64,000 nucleotides of DNA from contig CM041108.1 of NCBI GenBank assembly GCA_023079485.1, positions 5,733,321-5,797,320 on the forward strand, given 5' to 3'. Positions within the stretch are counted from its first letter, which is position 1; the number at the start of each line of letters is the position of its first letter. This DNA comes from Archilochus colubris. Lineage: Eukaryota; Chordata; Aves; Apodiformes; Trochilidae. Under the pieces are notes generated by a model, which worked only from the letters and a program-made list of their open reading frames with translations, did not search any database and was not told the origin of the DNA. The position numbers and the translations under genes were made by a program. Shown piece by piece: positions 54,801 through 64,000 of the stretch.

Positions 54801-54911
54801 CAAGCCAGCCCAGACTCACCTGTCCAAAAGCTCTCACCACAAAGAACAGGGCTGTCATCAGGGTGCCCAGCATGGCTGGGGGCTCCGAAGGGTTCCCAAG
54901 AAGCCCAAGCT
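51876..54911 (-). CDS. Unrecognised small four-exon gene: hydrophobic N-terminus plus IQ motif
   Basis: Four coding exons (54,820-54,873; 54,356-54,466; 53,814-53,865; 52,612-52,733) join with phases 0, 0 and 1 at canonical GT-AG sites into 112 residues. The N-terminus MLGTLMTALFFVVRAFGQ is hydrophobic and could be a signal anchor. The middle is PLPYLVYQPLPWQIQCVSQS followed by Ser/Arg-rich text (SRRSSRDSERGRSSRHNS). The C-terminus SEKAALTIQTHFRRYQQQ is an IQ motif (IQxxxRxxxxK type) placed at the extreme end as in PCP4 and PCP4L1, which bind calmodulin. A minus-strand AATAAA lies at 51,892-51,897. I do not recognise the gene and infer no precise function. The start Met is the first in its exon, but the frame stays open upstream to a possible acceptor at 54,911, so a longer N-terminus is possible. 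Confidence 0.72.
51892..51897 (-). terminator. Polyadenylation signal of small IQ gene
   Basis: TTTATT on the plus strand reads AATAAA on the minus strand, about 715 bases after the stop codon. It closes the gene just short of the intergenic CR1 copy. Confidence 0.6.
52612..52733 (-). CDS. Small IQ gene, last coding exon with IQ motif
   Basis: Completes Gly, then 39 codons (NVSPDASSESRFF, SDPSEKAALTIQ, THFRRYQQQKQEKK) and TAG at 52,614-52,612. The acceptor CTTATCCCAG is strong. This exon carries the acidic/Ser segment and the IQ motif. Confidence 0.75.
53814..53865 (-). CDS. Small IQ gene, third coding exon
   Basis: A 52-base exon, RGRSSRHNSVYSISGEK plus one base. The acceptor TTTCTAG follows a strong T-rich tract and the donor is GTGAGT. 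RHNSVY resembles a basic-directed kinase site. Confidence 0.7.
54356..54466 (-). CDS. Small IQ gene, second coding exon
   Basis: Thirty-seven codons, LGSSLFHEEPLPYLVYQ to RSSRDSE, phase 0-0, with acceptor GTGTCCAG and donor GTGAGG. A 353-base intron precedes it. Confidence 0.7.
54820..54873 (-). CDS. Small IQ gene, first coding exon
   Basis: Eighteen codons from ATG (54,873-54,871; G at -3) to CAG before GTGAGT. It encodes the hydrophobic N-terminus. A plausible acceptor (GCTGCAG) ends at 54,912, which would leave a 38-base leader in the exon. Confidence 0.65.
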
Positions 54912-57900
54912 CTGCAGCAATGCCAGGCAGTCTCCCAGCAGCCAGGGACTGCAGACCCCCCCTTCACTGGGCAGAGGCCAAGTCCCTTAATGAGCTTACG
55001 GCTGGTGTTCATCTTGGCAGAGTAATCATGTGCTGTCCTTTTGCTCTCCTAATCACCCGGTGTCTCCAACACAAGCTGTACTGACATTCCAGAAAAAGCC
55101 AATCCTCTTCTCCAGGGATGTAGGCAGGGGGGTGCACAGATACACAGGCACCCCCTGACCCACCAGCATTGCTCCTCAGCCCAGGGATGCTGCTCAGCAG
55201 GGACCCAGCAGGCTCAGAGGGGACTCAGATGTCTCCAAGCCACCCTTTGCTCTTGCACAGAGCTGCTTCAGGAGTGGGGTGAGGGATCTGACCCGTGGGG
55301 TGCCAGCAGAGACCTCCCTGCTCCAGTAGTTTCCATCACAGCTCTCCAGAGGGCAGACACACGAGTGCAGACCACGTACAGCAAGAACTGTCACCCCGTG
55401 TCCCCACATCCACATCCACCTACCACTTCCAGCAGCCCACTTTGACACAGCCCAAGCTTCCAGAAAGCAACAGCCAAGCACTGTTCCCTTCCAGTGCAAC
55501 CCAGTTCTCCCCATTTCCCTGGGAGAACTCCCCCTTGCTCCACCAAGGGCCCCGGCACCTTCACCCACCCCAAAGGCTCCTGGCTGGGCTGGCCTTGGGC
55601 TGCTCCTGCACACAGCCCCTCCACCAGCCTGGACACAGCCATGGTAGGAGCTGGAATGACAGTTTTATGAAAAGGATGAGATCTGAACCTGTGAAAAGCT
55701 GTCCTGCTGGCTGAACACCCCATCATGGCTTTTGTAGGTTTGTCCTTTAGCTTTCTCCATGCCCCTGCATTTGCTACCCTGGACAGGTATTTAATAGAAT
55801 AATGGCAATAAAGCCATGGTGAGCTGAAGTGGTCTTGGAAATCACCAGAAATGACCTTGACAAGGCAAAACATGAAACAGCCCAGAGACAAGTGAGGGGA
55901 AGATGTGAAAGGTAAGTACAAGCTGGATCTCTAGGGCTACAACAGAACATCTCAACAAGAAAAAAAAAACAGTGGAGTTACAAACATCACCATTGTACAA
56001 AACAGGCTCGTGTTGATTTAATTTGTGTACAAAACCAGATACAGCTGCCCCAGCAGCTTTTAATAGGAAAAAGGAACATGTTTCAAACCAAGTTATTGCT
56101 AGGAAAACAGGCATTTCTCCACACCACTAGCACACATGTCTTTGGATTAACACAGCCTGCACTCAGCTGACAGCCCATCAGTGGGATGGTGCCCACTGGC
56201 ACTGGATGGTACCCACCCACCAGAAGGAACCCCCTGCACTTTGTTAGCAAGCAGGTAGGAGAACAAGGACCTGGCCAAGCTGTCCTAGGACAAAAGCTGG
56301 CCAAGTAATTAAAAACAGTCTATGAAAATCAGCCAAAAAAATACATACAAGACATTCTTAATGAGTTTTTAAATTACATTCATCAAAAAATATAGTTATA
56401 TTTCCATGTAAACATTCCCCAGTGCTGTGCCAGCATGCAACCCCCGAGCAGCAGAGTGGGAGGAGGCTCAGCTCTGCTCAGCTCTGCTCTGCTCTGCTGC
56501 ACCCCATCAGCCTCAGCCAGGAACACCAACAGCAGGAGAACCAGCAGCTCCACCAGCACCATCCCTCTCCAGAGAGAGCGGCTTTGAAGCTGCCTTCTCA
56601 CAGATGGGAGCCCTTGCAACACAGACTTCTGCATCAGACAAAGTGGCAAATGGTTCAGCATTTTTAAAAGCATAAAATATTTAAAGTCAGCTTGGAGGAA
56701 ACACTGACAAAGACAACCAAATCCCACACTTCCCACTCAGCAGCACCAAAGCCCAACTCGTCCCTGCTGGGTGAAGCGGCACCATCTGCCCCCTCCCAGC
56801 TCCATGCTGACATGTTCTGGATGAGCCTCTCCCCAGGAGCTCCCCTGCAGCCCCCTGGGGAGAAAATCATCAGCTGAGCTCAGAGCTGTGTGTACCAACA
56901 CCTCAGCCACTTTTCCAGCCCATTCCATGGTCCCAGAGAGCTGCTGTCCCCCCCCCAGGGGTGGAGCTGAGGGCTTGGGTCTGTCCCCAAGCCCCACAGT
57001 CTGCATGGAGACCCCAGCTGTGAGCTGGGCTCTGCTCCCTGTCCCCAGGTCACAGGGGAGGCAGGTGGGGCTTTGTCTCACACTTGGCTGCATTCCTCAG
57101 CATCACCACCCCGGGCTCTCACCACCCCTGCTCCCTGCTGCCATTGGAGCATCTCTAACATGAAGAGCTGTCACCAGCACAGCTGCACAGCCCAGCCAGC
57201 ACGTCACAGCTTTTCCAAAATACCTGTCCCAAAAAGCCACCCTGGTTCAGATCCTGTGTCTTCCACCCCAAAATAGAGAAATGTTCCCCAGCAGTCAGAA
57301 CCTGCTGTTTCCCCACTCTGGACAGGACAACTGTATGTCACCATCTGCACCAGCTGTACACCACCAGCTATCTGCTGGGCACTTCTGCACCTCCAGCTCT
57401 CTGCCAAGGGATCTATAAGCAGATCAGCAGCAGGCACTCATCCAGAATCTTTGAGCAGAACCGTGTTCAGCTCCAGAAAAGGCCCTTAGGGAGCAGGTGG
57501 CTCCGATTTCTTCAAGGAAAGTGGGTCTACATAGAAGAGTTCAACTGTGTGAATCACACCATTAGTAACATGAAAAATTAAGCATGAGATAAAGGTCCAT
57601 GAGGTATTTTCTAAAAGTAATGTTGAACAAACACAATGTAAAAAATCAAAACACTTTTAAAAGTGATATTGAAGACTGTGACCTCAAATGAGCTGTTCAG
57701 AACAGGCCTGGCTGAGTCACTTTTGTCTCATCACTCATTTTTGTGTTACAAATGGTGCAGCTGAACCTCTCGTAGCCACACAGTTCCTTGCAGCAACGGG
57801 AGCCCCATGAGCAGAGCTGCTGCTCCCCAAGGGACACAATTCTGCTCAAAGCTGCTGAACCAATGCCACCTACCAGTCCCTGTCCTGCAGAGTCAGGGGT

Positions 57901-58228
57901 GTACAAGTGCCCAGCAGAGAGCTGGCAGTGTTCAGTTGGCCAACAGCAAGCTGGCAAACAAAGAATTGCCCCAGACCTTCCCCAGGTCTGTTCCCCAGCT
58001 CCCACATCTGGTCACCCTCCCCTGCTTGTGCTCAACTTGTGGATGACATGTCCAGCCTGCACTCGAGCACTTGCTGGTGGGCATCAGCAGAGGCTCATTC
58101 CCTGGCACATTTCCTCTAGCAAAGCCTCAGCTGGATCCATGTCTTCCTCCTTGACCAGTTACTCAAAGCCCTCCGTGATTCACAGCCCTGGCTCACCATT
58201 GCTAGAATACTAATGAGAGAACTGTTGA
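54912..58228. other. Region between small IQ gene and CEP164, no gene found
   Basis: About 3.3 kb with unspliced random-looking frames only. Visible details are a CTCAGCTCTGCT microsatellite at 56,465-56,500, a C run at 56,949-56,958 and AT-rich patches near 55,960-56,070, 56,300-56,420 and 57,560-57,680. A non-coding first exon or promoter of the small IQ gene may lie here, but I cannot point to it. Confidence 0.5.
56465..56500. repeat. CTCTG microsatellite
   Basis: Tandem CAGCTCTGCT and CTCTG words over about 36 bases, intergenic. Confidence 0.7.
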
Positions 58229-58234
58229 TTTATT
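58229..58234 (-). terminator. CEP164 polyadenylation signal
   Basis: Plus-strand TTTATT reads AATAAA on the minus strand (context GCAATAAATC), 230 bases after the stop codon. It is the first such signal downstream; a longer 3' UTR is possible. Confidence 0.5.
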
Positions 58235-61200
58235 GCAGCCCTGATATTTCACCACTGGCTTAAACAGTCTATAAAGCATATTTGGACACATTACAGGATT
58301 AGAAGAATCCACCTGGGAAGTTCACTTCCCCCTTCCTCTGCTCTCTTGTAAAGAGAGTTCCTTTCAAGGGCGCAGCAAAGATGGGGCAGATTGCTGAAAC
58401 CCAGCACGATGCCGGGGGACCACGAGCCCCAGACACCACCTCTCCAGAGCCCAGTCCCACCTTTTAGTAATGATAGACTTTAATTTGTCTATTTTCATCC
58501 AATCCTAGCTGAAGCAAGCTGGAGCTGCGGGCTGGGGGCTTCTCTGGACCTGGGAAGAGAGGTCTGGCAGATGGGTGAAGGAAAATCCTGTTTTCCAGGG
58601 GGATGAGCAGGCAGGAGCAGGATGGAAGGCAGAGCAGGTAGTGGGGAGCCTGCTGGGCACACAGCCTGTACTGAGCCTGCTGCATCCAACTCAAAGGGAA
58701 TTAAAGGGCAAATAAAGCCCAATGGGGCCGCAGCTGTGGCACCAAAGGCCCCCTGCAAGACTCAGCCCTCTCCATTCTGCACTCTTTGAGTAATTTTTTT
58801 AAACTTCTCACATGACTGGCTGCAGCTGCCAGAGCAGCAGCATTAGGATCATCACAGCACAAATAGGAAAGGAAAGAGCCTTTCTCAGTCAAGTTTTCAG
58901 CTCAAAGAGGAGCAAGCAGCTGACTCCTGCTCTAACTGCTGAACACCCTTTCCCTTTGTGGAACTGGACATGAGAAGAGAGGCTGAGGCTTCCAAATTGC
59001 TGTTCAGCACTCTAGTGCTCCTGACTCACTCACCTCCTGCTGCCTCCTCCTCCCTGCTGCAGGCTGCTGGAGTGCCATTAAAGACCAGACTCAGGCAAAG
59101 GATACACTTGTGAATCCCTCTTGAAGTCTTCTAGCCATTTCTTGTTGGTCTCAATCATTCCTTGAATATTCATCTTGTCTGAATCACGGCTGTGGAACGG
59201 GGTGTGCTGGAACAGCCTCACTTGCTCACTATTGCATGAGAGACAGAGCAAGTGGGAAAGAGAGGTCCAGGCAGAACCAGTCCCAGAGAAGGCAAAGAAA
59301 ATGCTGGGCTGCCTCAGAAAGAGCCAGGGCTAACAAAGAAGCAACCTCCCCTTGGCTCCCAGTCCTTGGGCCCTGCTCCTGGCATGAGGAGCTTCACAAG
59401 GCAATAAGTAACTATCAGTGCCTCACTTGTCTGCTTAATAATGCCCAACTTCTGGCTTTGTTACTTCCTTGCTGTATGAGATGTGACCTACAAACTATCC
59501 CAGAGAAAAAAGAGCAATAAAACCACAATGAAACAACAGCTCAAGGGAAAAGACCCTTACCTTGCAGGTACATATCCCAGTTTGCTGTCCAGAGGCTTGG
59601 AGCTTCCACTGAACGATGGGAGCCCACCTGCAAAACAGTCATTAAATTAATTAAATGCAGCCCCCCCAAATCCACCACCTTTATTCCTGGGTGCATTTCC
59701 TGTCCTGTACTACAATTTGCTGCTCCTATGAGTAGGAACCAGCCACAGGGGTGGTGTGGCCACAGGGGCCAAGCAAGGGCTGGCTCCTCCTCTGCTCCCT
59801 TCTCTCTGAAGGGAGATGAGTGGATCAGCCATGTGCTGAACCTCCTGGAAGGAGGAAGCCTTTTGCTCATTTTTTCTCTCATTAGCACCCTCCCCATCAG
59901 CAGCTCCAGCCTCTCCACCACCAGCAGGGTGTGAAACCCCAAGCTACAGGCAGATGGGTGACACCCAGGAGACTTACTGGGGAAATACTTGCGCCATTTC
60001 TCAGCCAGGATGCTGTCCACAGACTGTCCTGCTGCCAGAGGGTGGCTGGAGCTCAGCCCACTGCTCCTGGCCCACGGCTCCAACAGGGACACCCCAGTGG
60101 GAGCAGGTGGGGTGCTGCCTGCCCCCAGCCCTGCCAGGGAGGCATAGGTGGAGAGAGGGACACCACTGCAGGGCATCGAGGTGAAGAGTGGAGATTGGTG
60201 ACTGCTGAGAGAGTCCAGGATGCCAAGGACCCCGTTCAGCTCACTGGTGATCCGCTGCAGAGAGCCTTTCAAGGACTGGACCTTGTCTGGCTGTGGGACA
60301 GGCTGTAGATCAGCTCTCAAATCGACTGGAAGAAGAGACAGGGGAAAAAGGGATCACTGGGAAGGCCAGGGAGGTGCTGCCTGCCCCCTGTGTAAGCTGA
60401 CCAGCCTCCAGTGCTGACTGCCCAAGGGAGGACAAGCAGAGGGACACCAGAGAGGCAAGAGGGAAAGCCAGACCTAAAGCATCCTCCAGGGGCACAGCCT
60501 GAGGGCAGATGGGCACTCACATTTAGGCAGATGGAGATTTAGACTGGAGGTGCTGTTTGTGTCCTCGGAGCTGCTGAGATCAAAAGTCACCACCTTCCTG
60601 AAGGCAGCACTCTTCAGGGAATCTTCATCTGAAAGCTGGGCAGAAGAAGGCCACAGCCATGTCAATGTGCCCTTCTGGGCACAACCCAGAGTGTTTTGTG
60701 TTTTAAATAAGCCTCAGAGCTCTTGCACGGGTTGGGTTCTCTGAGAGCCAAGGACAAGTGCTTGGCCAAATGTCTCGTGCCTGGGCATCTGCTGCTGCCC
60801 TGCCCAAGGCCACAGGGTCACAGGCAGAGCTGGGCAGATTCCAAGGCTTGCTGTGGTTGGGAAGTAGCCTCCATCTGAGCTCCCAGGAGGTGACCTGCAC
60901 TTGTTTTCTCTAGGCTCAAACCATGTGGGTTTTTCCAGCTGCTTTCTGTGCCCACTCTGCAGCCACATGCTTAACTGAGAGCCCAGATGTCACCAGCAGA
61001 GGGAAGACACAGCATTTGCCATCTTGACCAAGATGCACAGTTAATAAAACAGCTAACAAGACACCTAACCACCCTGATGTGAGGCTTTAGCTCGTCTCCT
61101 GAGACACTGCAGCACACTGGGGTTAATGCCCACTCCTTTCTGACCCAAACAAGCTCGCCAAGCCTGTGCTCCCAGAAGGCTTTCTCCATCCCAGTCCATT

Positions 61201-64000
61201 CCACCAGCAGCTCTGCCTGGGGAGCTGCCATGGAGCCCAGCCCAGGACCTGTGGGCAGGGTGGGAGTGTGGCCACCCTGGTGGTTACCTCCTCCAGCAGT
61301 GAGGACTCCAGCTGGCTGAGCTTCTCTTCTTTCTTCTTCAGCAGCACATGTCCTTTCCGCATAGCTGACTTCATCTTGTCCAACTGCCTGGCTTCCTGCA
61401 GTGGGTCAGGGCAGAGCCAAGGAGGGGAATTAAACAGGAATGACAGGAAAAAATCCACCTTAGAGGTCAGGGTGCCTTTCGTTATCTCACTGCCACTCTG
61501 CAGGGGAAACCACTCTGCTGGAGCAGGGCTGCTCCCAAGCCTTGGACAGCATGGGAGGTGCAGAGGGCAGAGCACATGCCCCACAGTGAGTTCACCCCAA
61601 AGCCAAGGAGGTTTCACTGCATCTGCACTGTGCTCCTCAACAGCTCTTGGCCTTTCTGGAGTCCCCTAGGGCCAACCTGAGAGGGGAAGGCCTCTAACCT
61701 TCATCTTATGATGAGGAAGACGCAAACAGGGCCCAATGCTCTGTATCTCTTATTACAAACATGCAAGACTGAGCAGCCCAAGACCCCACCCCAGGGCTGC
61801 AGACCCCTCTGTGCAGGGCCAGCACCCAGGGGCTCACCTCTTCCAGGTTCTTGCGCACACCCTCCAGGAGCTGGGAGCTGTCAGGGTCCTGCACCACCTC
61901 CTCTGCTTTCTGCATGTCCTGGTGCCACTGCTGCTCTGCAGATTTCAGCACCGCCTTCCTCTTCCTCAGGGAGCGGGTCTGGCGTGCCAGGAACTCCTTG
62001 GCATTCCTCAGGGAGATCCCTTCAGCAGAGATGAAGCTCCTGACCCTACACCAAAGAGACAGGGAATGGTCCTGGCTCCAGCCTGCCAGCTCCAGGCACC
62101 ACCCTCCCCAGAAACGGATCAGCACCACAAGGTGTGTAAACCCAAGCCCAGATGTTTCCTTTTGGAACCAAAGCAAAAGGATTCCCCCAGGGTGGATGGC
62201 ACACAGGTACTCACTGATCAGCCTGCAGCTTGCTGTCCTCCTGGACTGGAGCAGGCAGGGAAGTGGGCTCTCGGGATGAGTGCTGAGGAGTTGAAATGTG
62301 GGAAAAAAAGGGAAAAAGAACTATGTATGGGCAACGGAGCCCCAGGACCCCCAGAATCCCATTAGGGGCAAAAAATTCAGAATGATATCACCATGGTGGT
62401 GCCCAGATCCCAGACCAGAGGCAGGGATTTCTGTCTTGGGATTTATGTGACTTTTTTTAAAAGTAACAAAGACATTTCCATCCCTGACTCAAGCCCAGCT
62501 TCTGACTCAGGGCACTCAAGTACCCAACACCTTCCCCCTGCATAGACAGGAATCAACAAATGCTACAGAACATATTGGTGTCCCCTGGCAAAGAAAAAGC
62601 CATCATTGCATCTCAGATGAGTTCAGACAGAAGGGACCAAAGCTGGGACTTGCAATGGAGTTGAATCACAAGGCAGACACCTTTCCTGTCTGCTTTACTC
62701 ACGGCTTCAGGAGTTTCATTCAGGTCTTCAATGTGGAGTTCAGCTTTCCTTCTTGGAGATTCCACACTTTCTTCTGCCTCCAATTCTTTCAAAGCCTCCT
62801 GCCTGCTCCTGACAGCTGCCTCCTGCTCACTGCCCCAGGAAAAGCCAACAGAGGCAGCACTTGATTAGAGCAGGATCCTCTGCAGTGGTGTCCACACTGA
62901 CCTCCAGTGTCCAGGAGGGAAAGGGCCACAGATGGACCTGACACCACCAGCCCCAGGTGAGAGGCCAAACACAACCCCTGGCTGGGCAGGGAACCATTGT
63001 CTCACAACCCTACCCAGCTCAGCTGCCTCAGGAAAAGCTTTTCTTTGCATTTCCATGCCCCCCACAAAGCCCCTTATTAACCTTAAGGCAAAATAAAAAC
63101 AACCTGACAGGCAGAGGCAAAGGGACAAATTTCCACAGTGAGTTACTAATGGAGCTGGAAGCAGAGGTGAGGACCTCCATGCCCTCATCATGCATCAAAC
63201 CCACCATCAGGATTCTGATGGAATATGTCCCAACACACAAGAAGCTCCGAGGAATGGGAGGTCCATGTCTCTGTTAGAGCACAGGGTAAATGTCTGGCAC
63301 CAGAGGGAATTTCTCATGCACACACCTGATGCGTTTCTGCAGCCTCTGGCTTCGGGTCTGCAATAACTCCACCTGGGCCTCCAGCTCAGCCTTCTGGTCC
63401 TGGAGCTCTTCAAGAGACCTCCGCAGCTGTCGGATGGACTCCAGGAGGCTGGCATGCTCCTTCCTGTTCTCCTCCAGGCGGACCTGAGAAGCTAACGCAG
63501 CTTCCTAGAAGAAAGAAATGACAATAAATCCCTCTCAGCAGATTCCCCAACACCCAAATGAAAGCACACAACATGCAGGAGACTTGCTGCCTGCACAGCT
63601 CACAGCACACACACACCCCCTGAAGAACAGGACTGTCTCTTTTTGGGAAACATCTGGGAGCTAAGCAAACTCCCAGCAGGACGGCACTCCAGGCTGAGCC
63701 AGGGAGGGATTTTCAGACTCACAATTCAGGAGCAACAGTTTGCTCTTTGAAACCCATGGTTCAGAGTGCTGCCTCCTCCCCAGGAGCAGCACAGCGTTCC
63801 CCAGTAACGCACACGTACGTCTCTTTCCAGCTCAGTCCGTCTGTCCTCCTCCAGCAGCTGCTGCCTCTTCTGCCTCAGAGACTCCTCCTGTGAGCAGGAG
63901 CAGTCAGGTGAGCATGGGAGTGAGGAGATGCTGGCACCCAGCAACAAGCTCAGGTCCGAGTCCCAGGAGTCAGGATTGTTGTCAGTTTTGCTTTATTCCT
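58229..64000 (-). CDS. CEP164: CEP164, 3' part (11 coding exons and 3' UTR)
   Basis: Eleven minus-strand exons join in phase into the last 505 residues of CEP164. In order they give a long coiled coil ([10 protein letters not shown] through [12 protein letters not shown]), a Glu/Ser segment, the block [19 protein letters not shown], the coil [20 protein letters not shown], the motif VTFDLS, a Ser/Pro-rich linker, EKWRKYFPS, and the terminal [19 protein letters not shown]. These blocks match the C-terminus of vertebrate CEP164 as I know it. CEP164 is a distal-appendage protein of the mother centriole needed to dock and build cilia; its WW domain and TTBK2-binding N-terminus lie outside the window. 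The gene runs tail to tail with DSCAML1, as in human. Confidence 0.95.
58464..58549 (-). CDS. CEP164: CEP164 last coding exon
   Basis: Completes Gly, then [20 protein letters not shown] to IKVYHY and TAA at 58,466-58,464. The [14 protein letters not shown] ending is diagnostic of CEP164. Confidence 0.95.
59086..59228 (-). CDS. CEP164: CEP164 exon, [13 protein letters not shown] block
   Basis: [14 protein letters not shown], then [16 protein letters not shown], ending PLPES plus one base. The only GT that keeps the frame is GTCTTT at 59,085-59,080, a weak donor, so the 3' edge is less certain than the rest. The 536-base intron after it shows nothing. Confidence 0.8.
59561..59627 (-). CDS. CEP164: CEP164 exon, GLPSF to GYVPA
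   Basis: Completes Ser and encodes [21 protein letters not shown] plus two bases. Phase 1 to 2. It corresponds to the human segment that ends LESRLGYMSA. A 332-base featureless intron follows. Confidence 0.92.
59978..60325 (-). CDS. CEP164: CEP164 exon, Ser/Pro linker to EKWRKYFP
   Basis: [12 protein letters not shown], then [20 protein letters not shown], a Ser/Pro/Gly-rich linker, and [12 protein letters not shown] plus one base. It is the longest CEP164 exon in the window. The first and last blocks match the family; the linker varies. The 350-base intron after it shows nothing. Confidence 0.93.
60521..60635 (-). CDS. CEP164: CEP164 exon, VTFDLS motif
   Basis: [28 protein letters not shown], to LHLPK plus one base. 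The acceptor CTTCTGCCCAG at 60,636 keeps the frame; a downstream AG at the later CTTTCAG would give a stop and was discarded. Confidence 0.92.
61288..61395 (-). CDS. CEP164: CEP164 exon, KSAMRKGH coil
   Basis: Thirty-six codons, [16 protein letters not shown] to [10 protein letters not shown], phase 0-0, near-identical in its middle to the human protein. The 652-base intron following it holds no recognisable element. Confidence 0.95.
61838..62045 (-). CDS. CEP164: CEP164 exon, conserved FISAEG block
   Basis: Sixty-nine codons, [19 protein letters not shown] to [11 protein letters not shown]. This is one of the best conserved blocks of the CEP164 C-terminal half. Phase 2 to 0. The 442-base intron after it shows no feature. 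Confidence 0.94.
62215..62282 (-). CDS. CEP164: CEP164 exon, linker
   Basis: Twenty-two codons, [16 protein letters not shown] to LQAD plus two bases of Gln. Phase 0 to 2; donor GTGAGT. Confidence 0.85.
62703..62829 (-). CDS. CEP164: CEP164 exon, coil and acidic linker
   Basis: [18 protein letters not shown] to NETPEA. Two acceptors fit the phase, at 62,829 and 26 residues' worth less at 62,808; I chose 62,829 because a better pyrimidine tract precedes it. The 420-base intron that follows is featureless. Confidence 0.8.
63326..63504 (-). CDS. CEP164: CEP164 exon, coiled coil
   Basis: Fifty-nine codons and two bases: [17 protein letters not shown] to SQRLQKRI. Strong heptad pattern of Leu and charged residues. 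The acceptor TTCTTCTAG and donor GTGTGTGC are adequate. The 496-base intron after it shows nothing else. Confidence 0.9.
63819..63887 (-). CDS. CEP164: CEP164 exon, coiled coil
   Basis: Twenty-three codons, [12 protein letters not shown] to RTELERD, phase 0-0, between CTCACAG and GTACGT. All charged heptad-like sequence. The 113 bases before it (63,888-64,000) appear intronic. Confidence 0.85.

Noticed and set aside
55391..55921. 176-residue minus-strand frame with an internal ATG in good context near 55,640
   Set aside because: No conserved motif, no splice signal that joins in phase with the small IQ gene, and repeats of Gly/Val/Leu typical of chance frames.
1..64000. CRISPR arrays, bacterial operons, phage or plasmid features
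   Set aside because: The sequence is intron-rich vertebrate DNA; the tandem repeats seen are satellites and microsatellites without regular unique spacers.

Overview
The window is vertebrate nuclear DNA, most likely from a bird and perhaps a songbird. The evidence is two minus-strand fragments of CR1 (the main avian LINE), intron-split genes with GT-AG junctions, and the gene pair DSCAML1/CEP164, which also lies tail to tail in human 11q23. I know that block as a bird microchromosome region, and the many 70-100 bp introns here fit that. There are no bacterial genes, operons, CRISPR arrays, rRNAs or tRNAs that I can see.

Layout. (1) Positions 1-21,512 are one long intron of DSCAML1 (the upstream exons lie outside the window); it holds no exon I can support, but several AT-rich TAATTA-containing islands and a few CpG-rich patches look like regulatory DNA. 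(2) Positions 21,513-49,491 (+) carry 30 consecutive DSCAML1 exons, from the second half of Ig2 to the stop codon. All splice phases join, giving 1,877 residues: rest of Ig2, Ig3-Ig9, FN3 1-4, Ig10, FN3 5-6, a membrane helix and a long cytoplasmic tail ending in a PDZ ligand. The 3' UTR ends near 49,960. (3) The last DSCAML1 intron (43,664-49,033) is filled by a 0.7 kb pyrimidine tract, about 3.5 kb of AT-rich repeats organised as a large imperfect inverted repeat, and about 0.8 kb of almost pure A/T; it then meets the very GC-rich last exon. (4) Positions 49,960-51,875 are intergenic and contain a CR1 tail. (5) Positions 51,876-54,911 (-) hold a compact four-exon gene that I do not recognise. 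It predicts a 112-residue protein with a hydrophobic N-terminus and a C-terminal IQ (calmodulin-binding type) motif resembling the end of PCP4/PCP4L1. (6) Positions 54,912-58,228 show no gene. (7) Positions 58,229-64,000 (-) contain the last 11 coding exons of CEP164, 505 residues of coiled coil plus the conserved C-terminal end.

The genes do not form a pathway. DSCAML1 is a neuronal adhesion/self-avoidance receptor at the cell surface; CEP164 is a distal-appendage protein of the mother centriole; the small IQ gene is of unknown function. The two items most worth following up are the small IQ gene and the inverted repeat array in the last DSCAML1 intron.
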